DNA from: an uncultured Selenomonadaceae bacterium
Lineage (GTDB): Bacteria > Bacillota > Negativicutes > Selenomonadales > Selenomonadaceae
Direction of reading: 5' to 3'
NCBI GenBank assembly: GCA_905235685.1
Contig: CAJOMO010000019.1
Coordinates: 1 to 55,572, forward strand
Length of the DNA stretch: 55,572 bases
Shown here piece by piece: positions 55,506 to 55,572 of the stretch (position 1 is the first letter of the stretch; each line of letters opens with the position of its first letter). The notes under the pieces were generated by a model. The model searched no databases, was not told the origin of the DNA, and saw only the letters and a program-made list of their open reading frames with translations. The translations under genes were made by a program, and so were the position numbers.

Positions 55506-55572
55506 TTGACATTACTAAAAAAATAAATTAAACTGAATTTAGCGGTTAGCCTTCCGCTTTAACAAAAAGAGA
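55506..55572 (+). promoter_or_regulatory. Putative promoter and hairpin leading out of the window
   Basis: TTGACA, a 17-base spacer, and TAAACT are followed by the hairpin AGCGG-ttagcctt-CCGCT at about 55540-55557. This may precede a gene or mobile element that begins beyond the window end. No coding start is visible inside. Confidence 0.35.

Overview
This window looks like part of the chromosome of a diderm Firmicute, most likely Negativicutes (Selenomonadales-like). Firmicute-type gene blocks (canonical atpIBEFHAGDC, cysS-mrnC-rlmB, rapZ-yvcK, parA-parB-DUF4446, Rex) occur together with outer-membrane functions (a PagL-like lipid A deacylase with a terminal-Phe beta-barrel signature, an O-antigen-ligase-like protein, glycan enzymes). 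Placement is inferred from gene content and was not computed. Coding density is high: no gene-free stretch exceeds about 200 bases, and no rRNA, tRNA or CRISPR array was recognised.

Layout. 1-7091 (minus): complete F1Fo ATP synthase operon ending in a hairpin; its gamma subunit carries an insert of about 60-70 residues. 7166-13646: secreted class 3 lipase, zinc-ribbon membrane protein, then ilvN, a broken GIY-YIG gene, ilvC, a LarE-like sulfur transferase, NAD kinase and two unknowns. 13778-17364: TrkH divergent from an orphan histidine kinase, then a LysE exporter. 17439-27771: folB; an MFS-rapZ-yvcK operon; a DJ-1/aldo-keto reductase pair; lepA, a polytopic membrane protein and hemW, overlapping. 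27906-30096 (minus): ilvB plus a second ilvN. 30230-43245 (plus, 13 kb): VirK-like protein, glycosyltransferase, O-antigen-ligase-like protein, Rex, ParA, ParB, DUF4446, M23 peptidase (with a broken tandem copy of its 3' end), FkbM methyltransferase, receiver protein, Ppx/GppA, an orphan NADAR antitoxin, DeoD and YbaK. 43311-53127 (minus): rlmB, pagL-like, mrnC, cysS, PHP phosphatase, cysE, ispF, ispD, HAD phosphatase, LigB-type dioxygenase, a 60-aa protein, proS. 53265-55468 (plus): SGNH hydrolase, isochorismatase-type amidase, small membrane protein.

The most unusual content is non-coding. (1) Five copies of a composite intergenic element of about 110 bp contain three successive hairpins: a T/A-rich stem, a central stem in two unrelated versions, and a terminal GC-rich stem whose arms vary together around a conserved TCC-containing loop. 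Four copies lie directly downstream of a gene in its orientation. (2) A degenerate heptanucleotide repeat (TAGNNNN / GGGGYTA) begins exactly at the TAG stop codon of three genes (atpB, rlmB, the HAD gene), forms hairpins, builds the folB/yvcK terminator, and occurs in frame inside hemW. (3) A 38-bp inverted repeat (36/38 identical) holding an IS200/IS605-like end hairpin lies at both extremities of the window.

Core metabolism present: ATP synthesis, branched-chain amino acid synthesis, the MEP isoprenoid steps IspD and IspF, serine acetylation, and tRNA charging and editing (CysS, ProS, YbaK). Envelope and chromosome-segregation genes share one long co-directional block.
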